Below, one piece after another: positions 15,731-22,702 of a stretch of 43,109 nt of DNA. The stretch comes from Anoxybacillus sp050480245. GTDB lineage: Bacteria > Bacillota > Bacilli > Bacillales > Anoxybacillaceae. Below the pieces are notes generated by a model, which did not search any database, had not been told where the DNA came from, and saw nothing but the letters and a program-made list of their open reading frames with translations. The stretch lies in NCBI GenBank assembly GCA_050480245.1, contig JBCNEQ010000023.1. One strand, given 5' to 3'. The position numbers and the translations under genes were made by a program. The first letter of the stretch is position 1, and every line of letters begins with the position of its first letter.

Positions 15731-17166
15731 AATCATTGAACGAAAAAAAACAAATACAGCTCGCGAAAGAAGAAATAAAAAAATATGCTTCAATTGTTGA
15801 AAGTGACCCAAATCGTTTGCGTTATCATTTAATGCCTCCTGTCGGATTAATGAATGATCCAAATGGACTGATTTATTGGAAAGGGACGTACCATGTGTTT
15901 TATCAGTGGATGCCATTTGCAACGACACATGGAGCAAAATTTTGGGGACATTATACGTCACGTAATCTCATTCATTGGGAAAGACAAGCACCCGCGCTAG
16001 CCCCAAGTGAATGGTTTGACAGAAACGGTTGCTACTCTGGAAGCGCCGTGGACAATGATGGTGTACTTACACTTTTTTATACAGGGAATGTAAAAGACGA
16101 TGACGGAACACGCCATACGTATCAATGTATGGCAATATCAAGTGACGGCCTTCACTTTGAAAAAAAGGGGGTTGTTGTTCATCTCCCAGACGGTTACACG
16201 GCTCATTTTCGTGACCCAAAAGTGTGGAAGCATGAAAACAAGTGGTATATGGTGATTGGCGCACAGAGCGAGCAATTAGATGGAAAGGCAGTATTATTTC
16301 GCTCTGATGATCTCATGCATTGGGAGCATATCGGTGCTATAGCAGGAGGAGAGGACGGGAACTTTGGGTACATGTGGGAGTGCCCAGATGTATTCCGTTT
16401 GGGTGGAAAAGATGTTCTCATCGTCTGTCCACAAGGATTACAACCAGAAGGTATGCATTACCAAAACGTATATCAAGCAGGATATTTTGTTGGACAGTTA
16501 AATTATGAAACAGGACAATATGTACACGGTACATTTACTGAATTGGATCGAGGGTTTGAATTTTACGCACCTCAAACGATGATCGATGAGCATGGGCGTC
16601 GTATTATGATTGCTTGGATGGGGGTACCGGATCAAGATGAAGATAAACATCCAACAATTCATTATCGATGGGTACATGCACTAACGTTACCTCGTGAACT
16701 CATTTTAATTGGCGATAAATTATATCAGCGTCCGATTGAGCAGTTGCAGTTGCTTCGGGGCGAGAAAGTTCAATATCCAAACGTATCACTACAAAAGGAA
16801 AAGAAGAAATTTGATGGCGTAAAAGGAAAAACAGTTGAGTTGTTACTTAAGCATATTGATGGTAAAGGTGTTCTATCTATTGATATACAAAATCATGTTT
16901 CATTTTCATATGATTTTGAGCAAAAAGTTGCTACGTTAGAACGAGAAAGTTTTGCTCGAAATGGCGAAAAAGAAAGAAGACAATGCGCTTTATCGAATTT
17001 ACAAACACTCCACATATTTATTGATACATCGTCCATTGAAATTTTCTTAAATGAAGGTGAGGAAGTGTTTACAGCGCGATTTTTTTCGAATAAGGATAAC
17101 GAAGATATTTCATTTCAGACAGATGAACAAGTTACATTTCACTTATACAAATGGAAATTATGTTAA
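15727..17166 (+). CDS. sacA: Sucrose-6-phosphate hydrolase, GH32
   Basis: A 479-residue intracellular invertase-type enzyme that splits sucrose 6-phosphate to glucose 6-phosphate and fructose. The catalytic residues are visible: nucleophile D44 in LMNDPNGL, transition-state D163 in FRDPK, and acid/base E218 in ECPDV. The five-blade propeller is followed by a C-terminal beta-sandwich from about residue 340. The ATG at 15727 overlaps the scrK stop (ATGA) and has AGAAGG upstream. Confidence 0.93.
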   Translation: MKSLNEKKQIQLAKEEIKKYASIVESDPNRLRYHLMPPVGLMNDPNGLIYWKGTYHVFYQWMPFATTHGAKFWGHYTSRNLIHWERQAPALAPSEWFDRNGCYSGSAVDNDGVLTLFYTGNVKDDDGTRHTYQCMAISSDGLHFEKKGVVVHLPDGYTAHFRDPKVWKHENKWYMVIGAQSEQLDGKAVLFRSDDLMHWEHIGAIAGGEDGNFGYMWECPDVFRLGGKDVLIVCPQGLQPEGMHYQNVYQAGYFVGQLNYETGQYVHGTFTELDRGFEFYAPQTMIDEHGRRIMIAWMGVPDQDEDKHPTIHYRWVHALTLPRELILIGDKLYQRPIEQLQLLRGEKVQYPNVSLQKEKKKFDGVKGKTVELLLKHIDGKGVLSIDIQNHVSFSYDFEQKVATLERESFARNGEKERRQCALSNLQTLHIFIDTSSIEIFLNEGEEVFTARFFSNKDNEDISFQTDEQVTFHLYKWKLC

Positions 17167-17210
17167 AACTTTTGCTTGTCAAATGTTCAGTGATTTTCGT
17201 ATGATGAAAG

Positions 17211-17252
17211 AAAAGGGAGTATTCCTTCAAATATGGAAGGTTGCTCCTTTTT
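17211..17252 (+). terminator. Terminator of the sucrose operon
   Basis: AAAAGGGAG and CTCCTTTTT flank an inner CCTTC/GAAGG stem, and the structure ends in a T run. It separates sacA from deoR, whose ribosome binding site follows at once. Confidence 0.75.
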
Positions 17253-17279
17253 CATTCAACAATAAAAGGTGATGAAGCG

Positions 17280-18221
17280 ATGGAGCAAGAAAAGTTAAAA
17301 AAAGTGGTTGAAGCAGCGAAGTTGTATTATTTGCTTGATTATAATCAAAACGACATTGCCAAAAAGCTTGGCGTGTCGAGGCCAACAGTATCACGCTTAC
17401 TGCAGCAAGCAAAGGAAGAAGGAATTGTAGAAATTAAAATTAATGATCCTGCCGAAGATATTCAACAGTTGGCAACACAACTTGAACAAAAGTTCAATTT
17501 AAAAAAAGCAATTGTTGTATCCGTTCCTGAACATCAAGATGGCATTATTAAAAAATATTTAGGGAAAGAGGCGGCTGAATATTTACGTTCGATTGTAAAA
17601 GACGGAGATGTCATCGGCGTCACATGGGGAACGACATTGTATCATGTTGCATTACAGCTAAAACATAAACATGTTAAAGATGTGAAAGTCGTGCAATTAA
17701 AGGGTGGCGTCAGTTTGTCAGAGACGAATACGTTCGCTTCTGACATTTTACATTTATTTGGTAGCGCATTCAACGCAACGGTACATCATTTGCCGCTTCC
17801 AGCCATCGTTGATCACGTCGTCGTTAAACAAGCAATGGAAGCAGATCGCCATATTCGTAAAATCCTCGATCTTGGTCGGCAAGCCAATATTGCTGTATTT
17901 ACAATTGGTCCAATTAAATCGGAGTCGCTATTATTCCAACTCGGTTATTTTACAGAGGAAGATTTGCAAACGATTTATTCAAAAGCAGTTGGTGACATTT
18001 GTTCGCGCTTTTTTGATCAAAATGGAAAGCTATGTAGTGAAGAGTTAAATGCGCGCACGCTCGGTATTGAGTTAGAAGAGCTCAAAAAGAAAGAGTACTC
18101 GATTGTCATTGCGGGAGGTATTCATAAAGTTGCGGGCATATACGGTGCGTTGAAAGGAAAATATGCTAACGTATTAGTCACAGATCAATTTACTGCCGGA
18201 TGTTTGTTAGAAAAAGAATAA
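17280..18221 (+). CDS. deoR: Deoxyribonucleoside regulator, SorC family
   Basis: A 313-residue repressor, the same length as B. subtilis DeoR. The N-terminal helix-turn-helix is LDYNQNDIAKKLGVSRPTVSRLLQ (about 18-41). The C-terminal SorC sugar-phosphate-binding domain holds VIGVTWGTTLYHVA and VKVVQLKGGVS. DeoR is released from DNA by deoxyribose 5-phosphate, made from deoxynucleosides. The target is probably the dra promoter directly downstream. The ATG at 17280 has an AGGTGATG ribosome binding site; earlier in-frame starts lie within the sucrose operon terminator. Confidence 0.9.
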   Translation: MEQEKLKKVVEAAKLYYLLDYNQNDIAKKLGVSRPTVSRLLQQAKEEGIVEIKINDPAEDIQQLATQLEQKFNLKKAIVVSVPEHQDGIIKKYLGKEAAEYLRSIVKDGDVIGVTWGTTLYHVALQLKHKHVKDVKVVQLKGGVSLSETNTFASDILHLFGSAFNATVHHLPLPAIVDHVVVKQAMEADRHIRKILDLGRQANIAVFTIGPIKSESLLFQLGYFTEEDLQTIYSKAVGDICSRFFDQNGKLCSEELNARTLGIELEELKKKEYSIVIAGGIHKVAGIYGALKGKYANVLVTDQFTAGCLLEKE

Positions 18222-18233
18222 AGGAACAACAAA

Positions 18234-18266
18234 TGGGGAAAAGAAAAAAGCCCCCTTTATTTATGC
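18234..18266 (+). terminator. Weak terminator behind deoR
   Basis: AAATGGGG and CCCCCTTTATTT can pair with one bulge around an A-rich loop. It is short and imperfect. Confidence 0.4.
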
Positions 18267-18313
18267 AAAGAAGGAAGAAAGATGGAGCAAAAACGTGAAT
18301 TTTATTTTACGTT

Positions 18314-18356
18314 TGTTCATGTTAACGTTTACATATGTTCATTTTCTTGTTATATT
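18314..18356 (+). promoter_or_regulatory. dra promoter with nested DeoR-like repeats and a perfect cre
   Basis: TTTACA (18328-18333) and TATATT (18351-18356) are 17 bases apart. Two TGTTCAT repeats (18314-18320 and 18336-18342) sit 22 bp apart on either side of the -35 and resemble DeoR half-sites (TTGAACA). The reverse strand of 18320-18334 reads ATGTAAACGTTAACA, which fits the 15-base cre consensus at every position. Repression by both DeoR and CcpA is inferred. Confidence 0.72.
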
Positions 18357-18427
18357 GATTACGCAATCAAAAATTCAACTTAGTAAGATGATTGTAGCTA
18401 TATTTATTTAAAAATAGGGAGGAACGA

Positions 18428-19096
18428 ATGATGAACATTGCTAGCATGATTGATCATACGTTATTAAAGCCAGAAACAACGAAAGCACAAATTGAAAAGT
18501 TAGTGGAAGAAGCCAAAAAATACGAATTTGCATCGGTATGCGTCAATCCAACATGGGTAAAATTTGTTGCTGAACGTTTGCAAGGAACAAATGTAAAAGT
18601 ATGCACAGTCATCGGATTTCCGTTAGGAGCGACAACGCCAGAAGTGAAAGCTTTTGAAACAAAACAAGCGATCGAAAACGGTGCGCAAGAGGTCGATATG
18701 GTCATTAATATTGGTGCGTTAAAGGATGGTGACGATGAGCTTGTTGAACGCGATATTCGTGCGGTCGTCGATGCAGCAAAAGGGAAAGCGTTAACAAAAG
18801 TTATTATTGAAACAGCGTTGCTAACAGATGAGGAAAAAGTGCGCGTATGCGAAATTGCTGTTCGCGCAGGCGCTGATTTTGTGAAAACATCAACGGGATT
18901 TGCCAGCGGCGGTGCGACAGTAGAAGATGTCGCATTAATGCGCAAAACGGTTGGTCCAAATGTCGGCGTGAAAGCATCTGGCGGTGTGCGCAGCGCAGCG
19001 GATGCAAAAGCGATGATTGACGCTGGAGCAAATCGGATCGGTACAAGTTCTGGACCTGCTATTATGGAAGGAACAACTTCAAACGAAGCATACTAA
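18428..19096 (+). CDS. dra: Deoxyribose-phosphate aldolase
   Basis: A 222-residue class I aldolase that cleaves 2-deoxyribose 5-phosphate to acetaldehyde and glyceraldehyde 3-phosphate. The Schiff-base lysine lies in FVKTSTGF and the second lysine in GVKASGGVR. It closely resembles B. subtilis Dra. Two adjacent ATG codons (18428 and 18431) follow GGGAGG; the second has the better spacing, so the start is uncertain by one residue. It heads the unit dra-xapX-cdd. Confidence 0.94.
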   Translation: MMNIASMIDHTLLKPETTKAQIEKLVEEAKKYEFASVCVNPTWVKFVAERLQGTNVKVCTVIGFPLGATTPEVKAFETKQAIENGAQEVDMVINIGALKDGDDELVERDIRAVVDAAKGKALTKVIIETALLTDEEKVRVCEIAVRAGADFVKTSTGFASGGATVEDVALMRKTVGPNVGVKASGGVRSAADAKAMIDAGANRIGTSSGPAIMEGTTSNEAY

Positions 19097-19112
19097 TGGA
19101 GGCATTCACATT

Positions 19113-19283
19113 ATGAAAGAAGTATTACTAAGCTTACTTGCTGGGCTTGTCGTTGGAATTTTGTTTAAATTTTTACGTTTGCCGTTGCCAGCCCCGCCTG
19201 TGTTGGCAGGAGTGATGGGGGTATTTGGCGTATATTTAGGTGGCGTCGTTGCGGATTGGTTAATGAAGACGTTTTTTAACTAA
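19113..19283 (+). CDS. Small membrane protein, XapX domain (DUF1427)
   Basis: A 56-residue protein with two hydrophobic segments (LLSLLAGLVVGILFKFL and VLAGVMGVFGVYLGGVVADWL) joined by a proline-rich turn (LPLPAPP). This is the pattern of XapX-domain proteins, whose function is not established. Its place between dra and cdd suggests a link to nucleoside use or transport, but that is inference only. A GGAGG ribosome binding site supports the ATG. Confidence 0.75.
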   Translation: MKEVLLSLLAGLVVGILFKFLRLPLPAPPVLAGVMGVFGVYLGGVVADWLMKTFFN

Positions 19284-19308
19284 ACAGCCCAAGGAGGGAT
19301 GATCAACA

Positions 19309-19704
19309 ATGAATAAACAACTATTAATTGAAGCGGCAAAACAAGCGAGAGAGCGGGCGTACGTTCCGTATTCAAAGTTTAAAGTTGGGGCAGCGCTATT
19401 AACGAAAGATGGGAAAGTGTATGGAGGTTGCAACATCGAAAACGCATCATACGGTTTATGTAACTGTGCTGAACGTACAGCTTTATTTAAAGCATACTCA
19501 GAAGGAGACCATGAGTATGCGATGTTAGCTGTTGTTGCGGATACAGAGCGTCCTGTTCCGCCATGTGGCGCATGCCGTCAAGTCATTGTTGAATTGTGTG
19601 ATCCGAATATGCCTGTCATTTTAGCCAATATGAAAGGCGATGTACAGGAAACTACGGTGAAAGAACTTCTCCCTGGGGCTTTTTTAAAAGAAGATTTGCG
19701 ATAA
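19309..19704 (+). CDS. cdd: Cytidine deaminase
   Basis: A 131-residue homotetrameric type deaminase that converts cytidine and deoxycytidine to uridine forms. Zinc ligands C53, C86 and C89 and the catalytic E55 (CAER...PCGACRQV) match B. subtilis Cdd. The gene follows xapX by 25 bp with its own AAGGAGG. Grouping with dra and deoR makes a small salvage unit; no nupC or pdp follows as it does in B. subtilis. Confidence 0.95.
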   Translation: MNKQLLIEAAKQARERAYVPYSKFKVGAALLTKDGKVYGGCNIENASYGLCNCAERTALFKAYSEGDHEYAMLAVVADTERPVPPCGACRQVIVELCDPNMPVILANMKGDVQETTVKELLPGAFLKEDLR

Positions 19705-19728
19705 GCGTCGGATTTTCCGATGCTTTTT
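19704..19728 (+). terminator. Terminator of the dra operon
   Basis: AGCGTCGG and CCGATGCT form a stem with one G-T pair and run into T5. The stem covers the end of cdd. Confidence 0.7.
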
Positions 19729-19731
19729 GCA

Positions 19732-19760
19732 TTGATACATAACAAAAAAGGAAATATAAT
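19732..19760 (+). promoter_or_regulatory. niaP promoter
   Basis: TTGATA (19732-19737) and a perfect TATAAT (19755-19760) are spaced by 17 bases. The start site should fall near 19767. Confidence 0.75.
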
Positions 19761-19775
19761 CGTGTAGAGGATAAT

Positions 19776-19789
19776 TTGACAGCTGACAA
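19776..19789 (+). promoter_or_regulatory. Palindromic operator candidate at the niaP start
   Basis: TTGACAGCTGACAA is a near-perfect inverted repeat about 10-23 bases downstream of the predicted start site, just before the ribosome binding site. This is a repressor position. In Firmicutes niaP is usually under the niacin-responsive repressor NiaR, so NiaR is the obvious candidate; the box match was not verified. Confidence 0.5.
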
Positions 19790-19801
19790 TGGAGGGGTGA
19801 C

Positions 19802-21001
19802 ATGAGTCAAGATGTATCAAAAAACAAATTGCTTTGGATTGCAGGACTTGGTTGGCTATTTGACGCAATGGATGTAGGAATGCTTTCATTTATTATTGCC
19901 GCTTTGCAAAAGGAATGGAATTTAACAGCCGAGCAAATGGGTTGGATTGGGAGCATGAACTCGATCGGTATGGCCGTCGGTGCTTTTGTATTCGGATTGT
20001 TAGCTGATCGTATCGGTCGAAAGCAAGTATTTATTATTACGCTTTTATTATTTTCGATCGGAAGCGGCTTATCTGCTTTTGCGACAACGTTAACGGTATT
20101 TTTAATTTTACGCTTTTTTATCGGTATGGGACTTGGCGGTGAACTTCCGGTTGCTTCCACGCTCGTATCAGAAAGCGTACCCGCTCATGAGCGCGGGAAA
20201 GTTGTCGTTTTATTAGAAAGCTTTTGGGCAGGTGGCTGGTTGTTAGCCGCATTGATTTCATTTTTTATCATTCCAGTGTATGGATGGCAAATGGCACTTA
20301 TTTTAGGTGCTATGCCAGCGTTATACGCCATTTATTTGCGTATTAACTTGCCCGATTCACAAAAGTTTATTGCGGTAAAAACGGCAGAGCGTCGTTCTGT
20401 TTGGCGCAATATCGCAGACGTATGGGCAAAACCTTATGCGAAGCAAACGACGATGCTTTGGATTTTATGGTTTGCGGTCGTCTTTTCGTACTACGGCATG
20501 TTTTTATGGTTGCCAAGCGTCATGGTAATGAAAGGGTTTAGCTTAATTAAAAGCTTCGAATACGTGCTCATTATGACGTTAGCGCAATTGCCAGGTTATT
20601 TTAGCGTGGCATGGTTAATTGAACGCATCGGAAGAAAAGCAGTGCTCATTATTTATTTAGTTGGGACAGCGTTAAGCGCTTATTTCTTCGGAAATGCTGA
20701 GTCAGCTACTGCGTTAATGGCATTTGGGGCACTGTTATCATTTTTTAATCTTGGTGCATGGGGAGCGCTTTATGCCTACACGCCAGAACAATACCCAACG
20801 GCTATTCGTGCGACAGGGGCAGGCATGGCAGCTTCATTCGGACGCATTGGTGGCATTTTAGGGCCGCTTCTCGTCGGTTATTTCGTTGCACAAAAAGTGT
20901 CTATCACGATGATTTTTGCGATGTTTTGCATCGCCATTTTTATCGGTGTGCTTGCTGTTCTTTTCCTCGGGAAAGAGACAAAGCAGCAAGAACTCGCATA
21001 A
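19802..21001 (+). CDS. niaP: MFS transporter, niacin permease NiaP (YceI)-like
   Basis: A 399-residue twelve-helix sugar-porter-type MFS protein. It has the opening GLGWLFDAMDVGMLSFIIAAL, the A-motif GLLADRIGRK, GLGGELPVASTLVSE, and LGAWGALYAYTPEQYPT. It resembles B. subtilis YceI along its whole length. Regulon studies and transport work assign that family to nicotinate/nicotinamide uptake. It stands alone with its own promoter, palindrome and terminator. Another aromatic-acid substrate is possible. Confidence 0.8.
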   Translation: MSQDVSKNKLLWIAGLGWLFDAMDVGMLSFIIAALQKEWNLTAEQMGWIGSMNSIGMAVGAFVFGLLADRIGRKQVFIITLLLFSIGSGLSAFATTLTVFLILRFFIGMGLGGELPVASTLVSESVPAHERGKVVVLLESFWAGGWLLAALISFFIIPVYGWQMALILGAMPALYAIYLRINLPDSQKFIAVKTAERRSVWRNIADVWAKPYAKQTTMLWILWFAVVFSYYGMFLWLPSVMVMKGFSLIKSFEYVLIMTLAQLPGYFSVAWLIERIGRKAVLIIYLVGTALSAYFFGNAESATALMAFGALLSFFNLGAWGALYAYTPEQYPTAIRATGAGMAASFGRIGGILGPLLVGYFVAQKVSITMIFAMFCIAIFIGVLAVLFLGKETKQQELA

Positions 21002-21010
21002 TCATACGAT

Positions 21011-21048
21011 AAGAAGCTATAATGGTATCATTGTATCTTCTTTTTTTT
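21011..21048 (+). terminator. Terminator behind niaP
   Basis: AAGAAG (21011-21016) and CTTCTT (21037-21042) flank an inner TATAATG/CATTGTA stem and run into T8. A TATAAT lies in the left arm, so the hairpin may double as the -10 of the next gene, although no good -35 is seen. Confidence 0.7.
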
Positions 21049-21065
21049 GGAAGGAGATATTTCAT

Positions 21066-21881
21066 TTGGGCGTTTCTGTAGTTATTGCGACATATAATCG
21101 ATTACTTTCGTTAGCGGAATTGTTAGAATCATTAAGCAAACAAACGTATAAACCAACGCAAGTCATTATTGTCAACGATGGGGGGGAATCGGTGCAAGCC
21201 GCGGTTGATGCATATCCTGAGCTCCCGATCGAACTCATTGAATTGCAAGAAAACGTCGGGCATGTTGAAGCGCGGAATATCGGTGTGCGTGTAGCAACAG
21301 AAGATTTTATCATGCTTTGTGATGACGACGACTTATTATTGCCATGTCATACGGAACGAATGATTGCGAATATGAACGACGCGGACTTTGTATATAGCGA
21401 TGTAGAAATTTTTCACTACCGCATTGAAAACGGGATGCGCTTACCGACTGATCGCTTTTTATTTGCGTATGAATGCGATTTACAGGCGATGCGGTCGTTT
21501 TCAACATACGTCCCTTCAGGCAGCATGTACCGGCGCACGATTCATGATGCGATTGGCTATTTTGATCCGTACGTCCATAACTATTGGGATTGGGATTTCT
21601 TTTTACGTGTTGCAAAAAAGTTTCGCATCAAACGCGTGCCGACAGCAAGCGTCCTTTATGCTTTTTCAAACGAAGGCGATCATTTATCTAAACAAATGAA
21701 CGAAACGAGACAAATGTATTTAGACCGGTTAAGCGAAAAACATGAGCTTGGCGATTTACCGACAAAAAACTTTTGGCTTCTTTTATCGGAGCCGGAAGTA
21801 CAAAAACGGCAAGCAAAAAGTGAAATCATATGGAACGGCGAACCGTTTCGCTCACGGCTCGCTCATTTCGTTCGTTGCTAG
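21066..21881 (+). CDS. Family 2 glycosyltransferase
   Basis: A 271-residue GT-A-fold transferase. The nucleotide-binding start is VSVVIATYNR (3-12) and the metal/nucleotide DxD region is FIMLCDDDDLL (81-91). The middle segment YVPSGSMYRR and HNYWDWDFFLRVAKKF fit the acceptor half. A TTG start at 21066 is chosen because GGAGA lies 9 bases upstream and the domain begins at once; the open frame upstream overlaps niaP and the terminator. The sugar and acceptor are unknown. It stands alone, with no polysaccharide cluster nearby. Confidence 0.78.
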   Translation: MGVSVVIATYNRLLSLAELLESLSKQTYKPTQVIIVNDGGESVQAAVDAYPELPIELIELQENVGHVEARNIGVRVATEDFIMLCDDDDLLLPCHTERMIANMNDADFVYSDVEIFHYRIENGMRLPTDRFLFAYECDLQAMRSFSTYVPSGSMYRRTIHDAIGYFDPYVHNYWDWDFFLRVAKKFRIKRVPTASVLYAFSNEGDHLSKQMNETRQMYLDRLSEKHELGDLPTKNFWLLLSEPEVQKRQAKSEIIWNGEPFRSRLAHFVRC

Positions 21882-21890
21882 GGGATATGT

Positions 21891-21920
21891 ACAGGGTCTT
21901 TGCGAAGGCTCTGTTTTTTG
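21891..21920 (+). terminator. Terminator behind the glycosyltransferase
   Basis: ACAGGG and CTCTGT pair imperfectly around an 11-base loop and are followed by a T6 run. Confidence 0.55.
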
Positions 21921-21983
21921 TTTATAGAAAAAGGAATAAAGAAGAAATGTGTCGAAAAACTAACAAGGTTAAGTAGTTTCTGC

Positions 21984-22012
21984 TTGACAAATAAACATTC
22001 CTATATGATAAT
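21984..22012 (+). promoter_or_regulatory. ahpCF promoter
   Basis: TTGACA (21984-21989) and GATAAT (22007-22012) are spaced by 17 bases, with a start site expected near 22019. Confidence 0.75.
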
Positions 22013-22022
22013 TTATACCGAA

Positions 22023-22037
22023 TGATAATTGTTATAA
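22023..22037 (+). promoter_or_regulatory. PerR-like box at the ahpC start site
   Basis: TGATAATTGTTATAA matches the PerR consensus TTATAATnATTATAA at 12 of 14 fixed positions. It lies just downstream of the predicted start, where PerR would block transcription until peroxide oxidises it. Confidence 0.75.
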
Positions 22038-22051
22038 TTTTATTATTGTTT

Positions 22052-22074
22052 CAGTCATAAATTTCGAATGACTG
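22052..22074 (+). other. Hairpin in the ahpC leader
   Basis: CAGTCAT (22052-22058) and ATGACTG (22068-22074) form a 7-bp stem near the expected 5' end of the mRNA. It could stabilise the transcript. Confidence 0.45.
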
Positions 22075-22124
22075 GGACAAGCTATGCATATGCAAAAAAA
22101 ATACAACGAGGAGGATGATTTACA

Positions 22125-22688
22125 ATGCCATTAGTAGGAAAACAAGTACAACCATTTAAAGCGATGGCGTACCATAACGGTGAATTTATCGAGGTAACAG
22201 AAGAAAACTTAAAAGGAAAATGGAGCGTCGTTTGCTTCTATCCAGCAGACTTTACGTTCGTTTGCCCAACAGAATTAGAAGATTTACAAAACGAATATCC
22301 GAAATTAAAGGAGCTTGGTGTTGAAGTATACTCTGTTTCAACAGATACACACTTCACGCATAAAGCATGGCACGATCATTCGCCAGCTATTAGCAAAATT
22401 GAATACGTAATGATCGGCGACCCTTCACAAAAATTATCACGCATGTTCGAAGTGCTTGATGAAGAAACAGGTCTTGCGCAACGCGGTACGTTCATTATCG
22501 ATCCAGACGGCGTTATCCAAGCAGTTGAAATTAACGCTGACGGCATCGGTCGCGACGCAAGCACAATTGTAAACAAAATTAAAGCTGCACAATACGTGCG
22601 CAACAACCCTGGCGAAGTATGCCCAGCAAAATGGCAAGAAGGTGGGCAAACATTGAAGCCAAGTCTCGACCTTGTAGGTAAAATTTAA
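22125..22688 (+). CDS. ahpC: Alkyl hydroperoxide reductase subunit C (peroxiredoxin)
   Basis: A 187-residue typical 2-Cys peroxiredoxin that reduces hydrogen peroxide and organic peroxides. The peroxidatic cysteine C47 is in FTFVCPTE and the resolving C166 in GEVCPAKW. The GGLG-like and C-terminal YF features of the overoxidation-sensitive class are not obvious. A strong GAGGAGG ribosome binding site precedes it. It is followed by ahpF after 14 bp, its electron donor. Confidence 0.96.
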   Translation: MPLVGKQVQPFKAMAYHNGEFIEVTEENLKGKWSVVCFYPADFTFVCPTELEDLQNEYPKLKELGVEVYSVSTDTHFTHKAWHDHSPAISKIEYVMIGDPSQKLSRMFEVLDEETGLAQRGTFIIDPDGVIQAVEINADGIGRDASTIVNKIKAAQYVRNNPGEVCPAKWQEGGQTLKPSLDLVGKI

Positions 22689-22702
22689 GGAGGCTTACGT
22701 CA

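Noticed and set aside
18454..18945. Minus-strand frame inside dra (163 codons)
   Set aside because: It mirrors the codon pattern of the aldolase gene and shows no recognisable domain or ribosome binding site.
20916..21065. Longer start of the glycosyltransferase overlapping niaP
   Set aside because: It overlaps niaP in another frame and runs through a terminator. The GT domain begins right at the TTG start.
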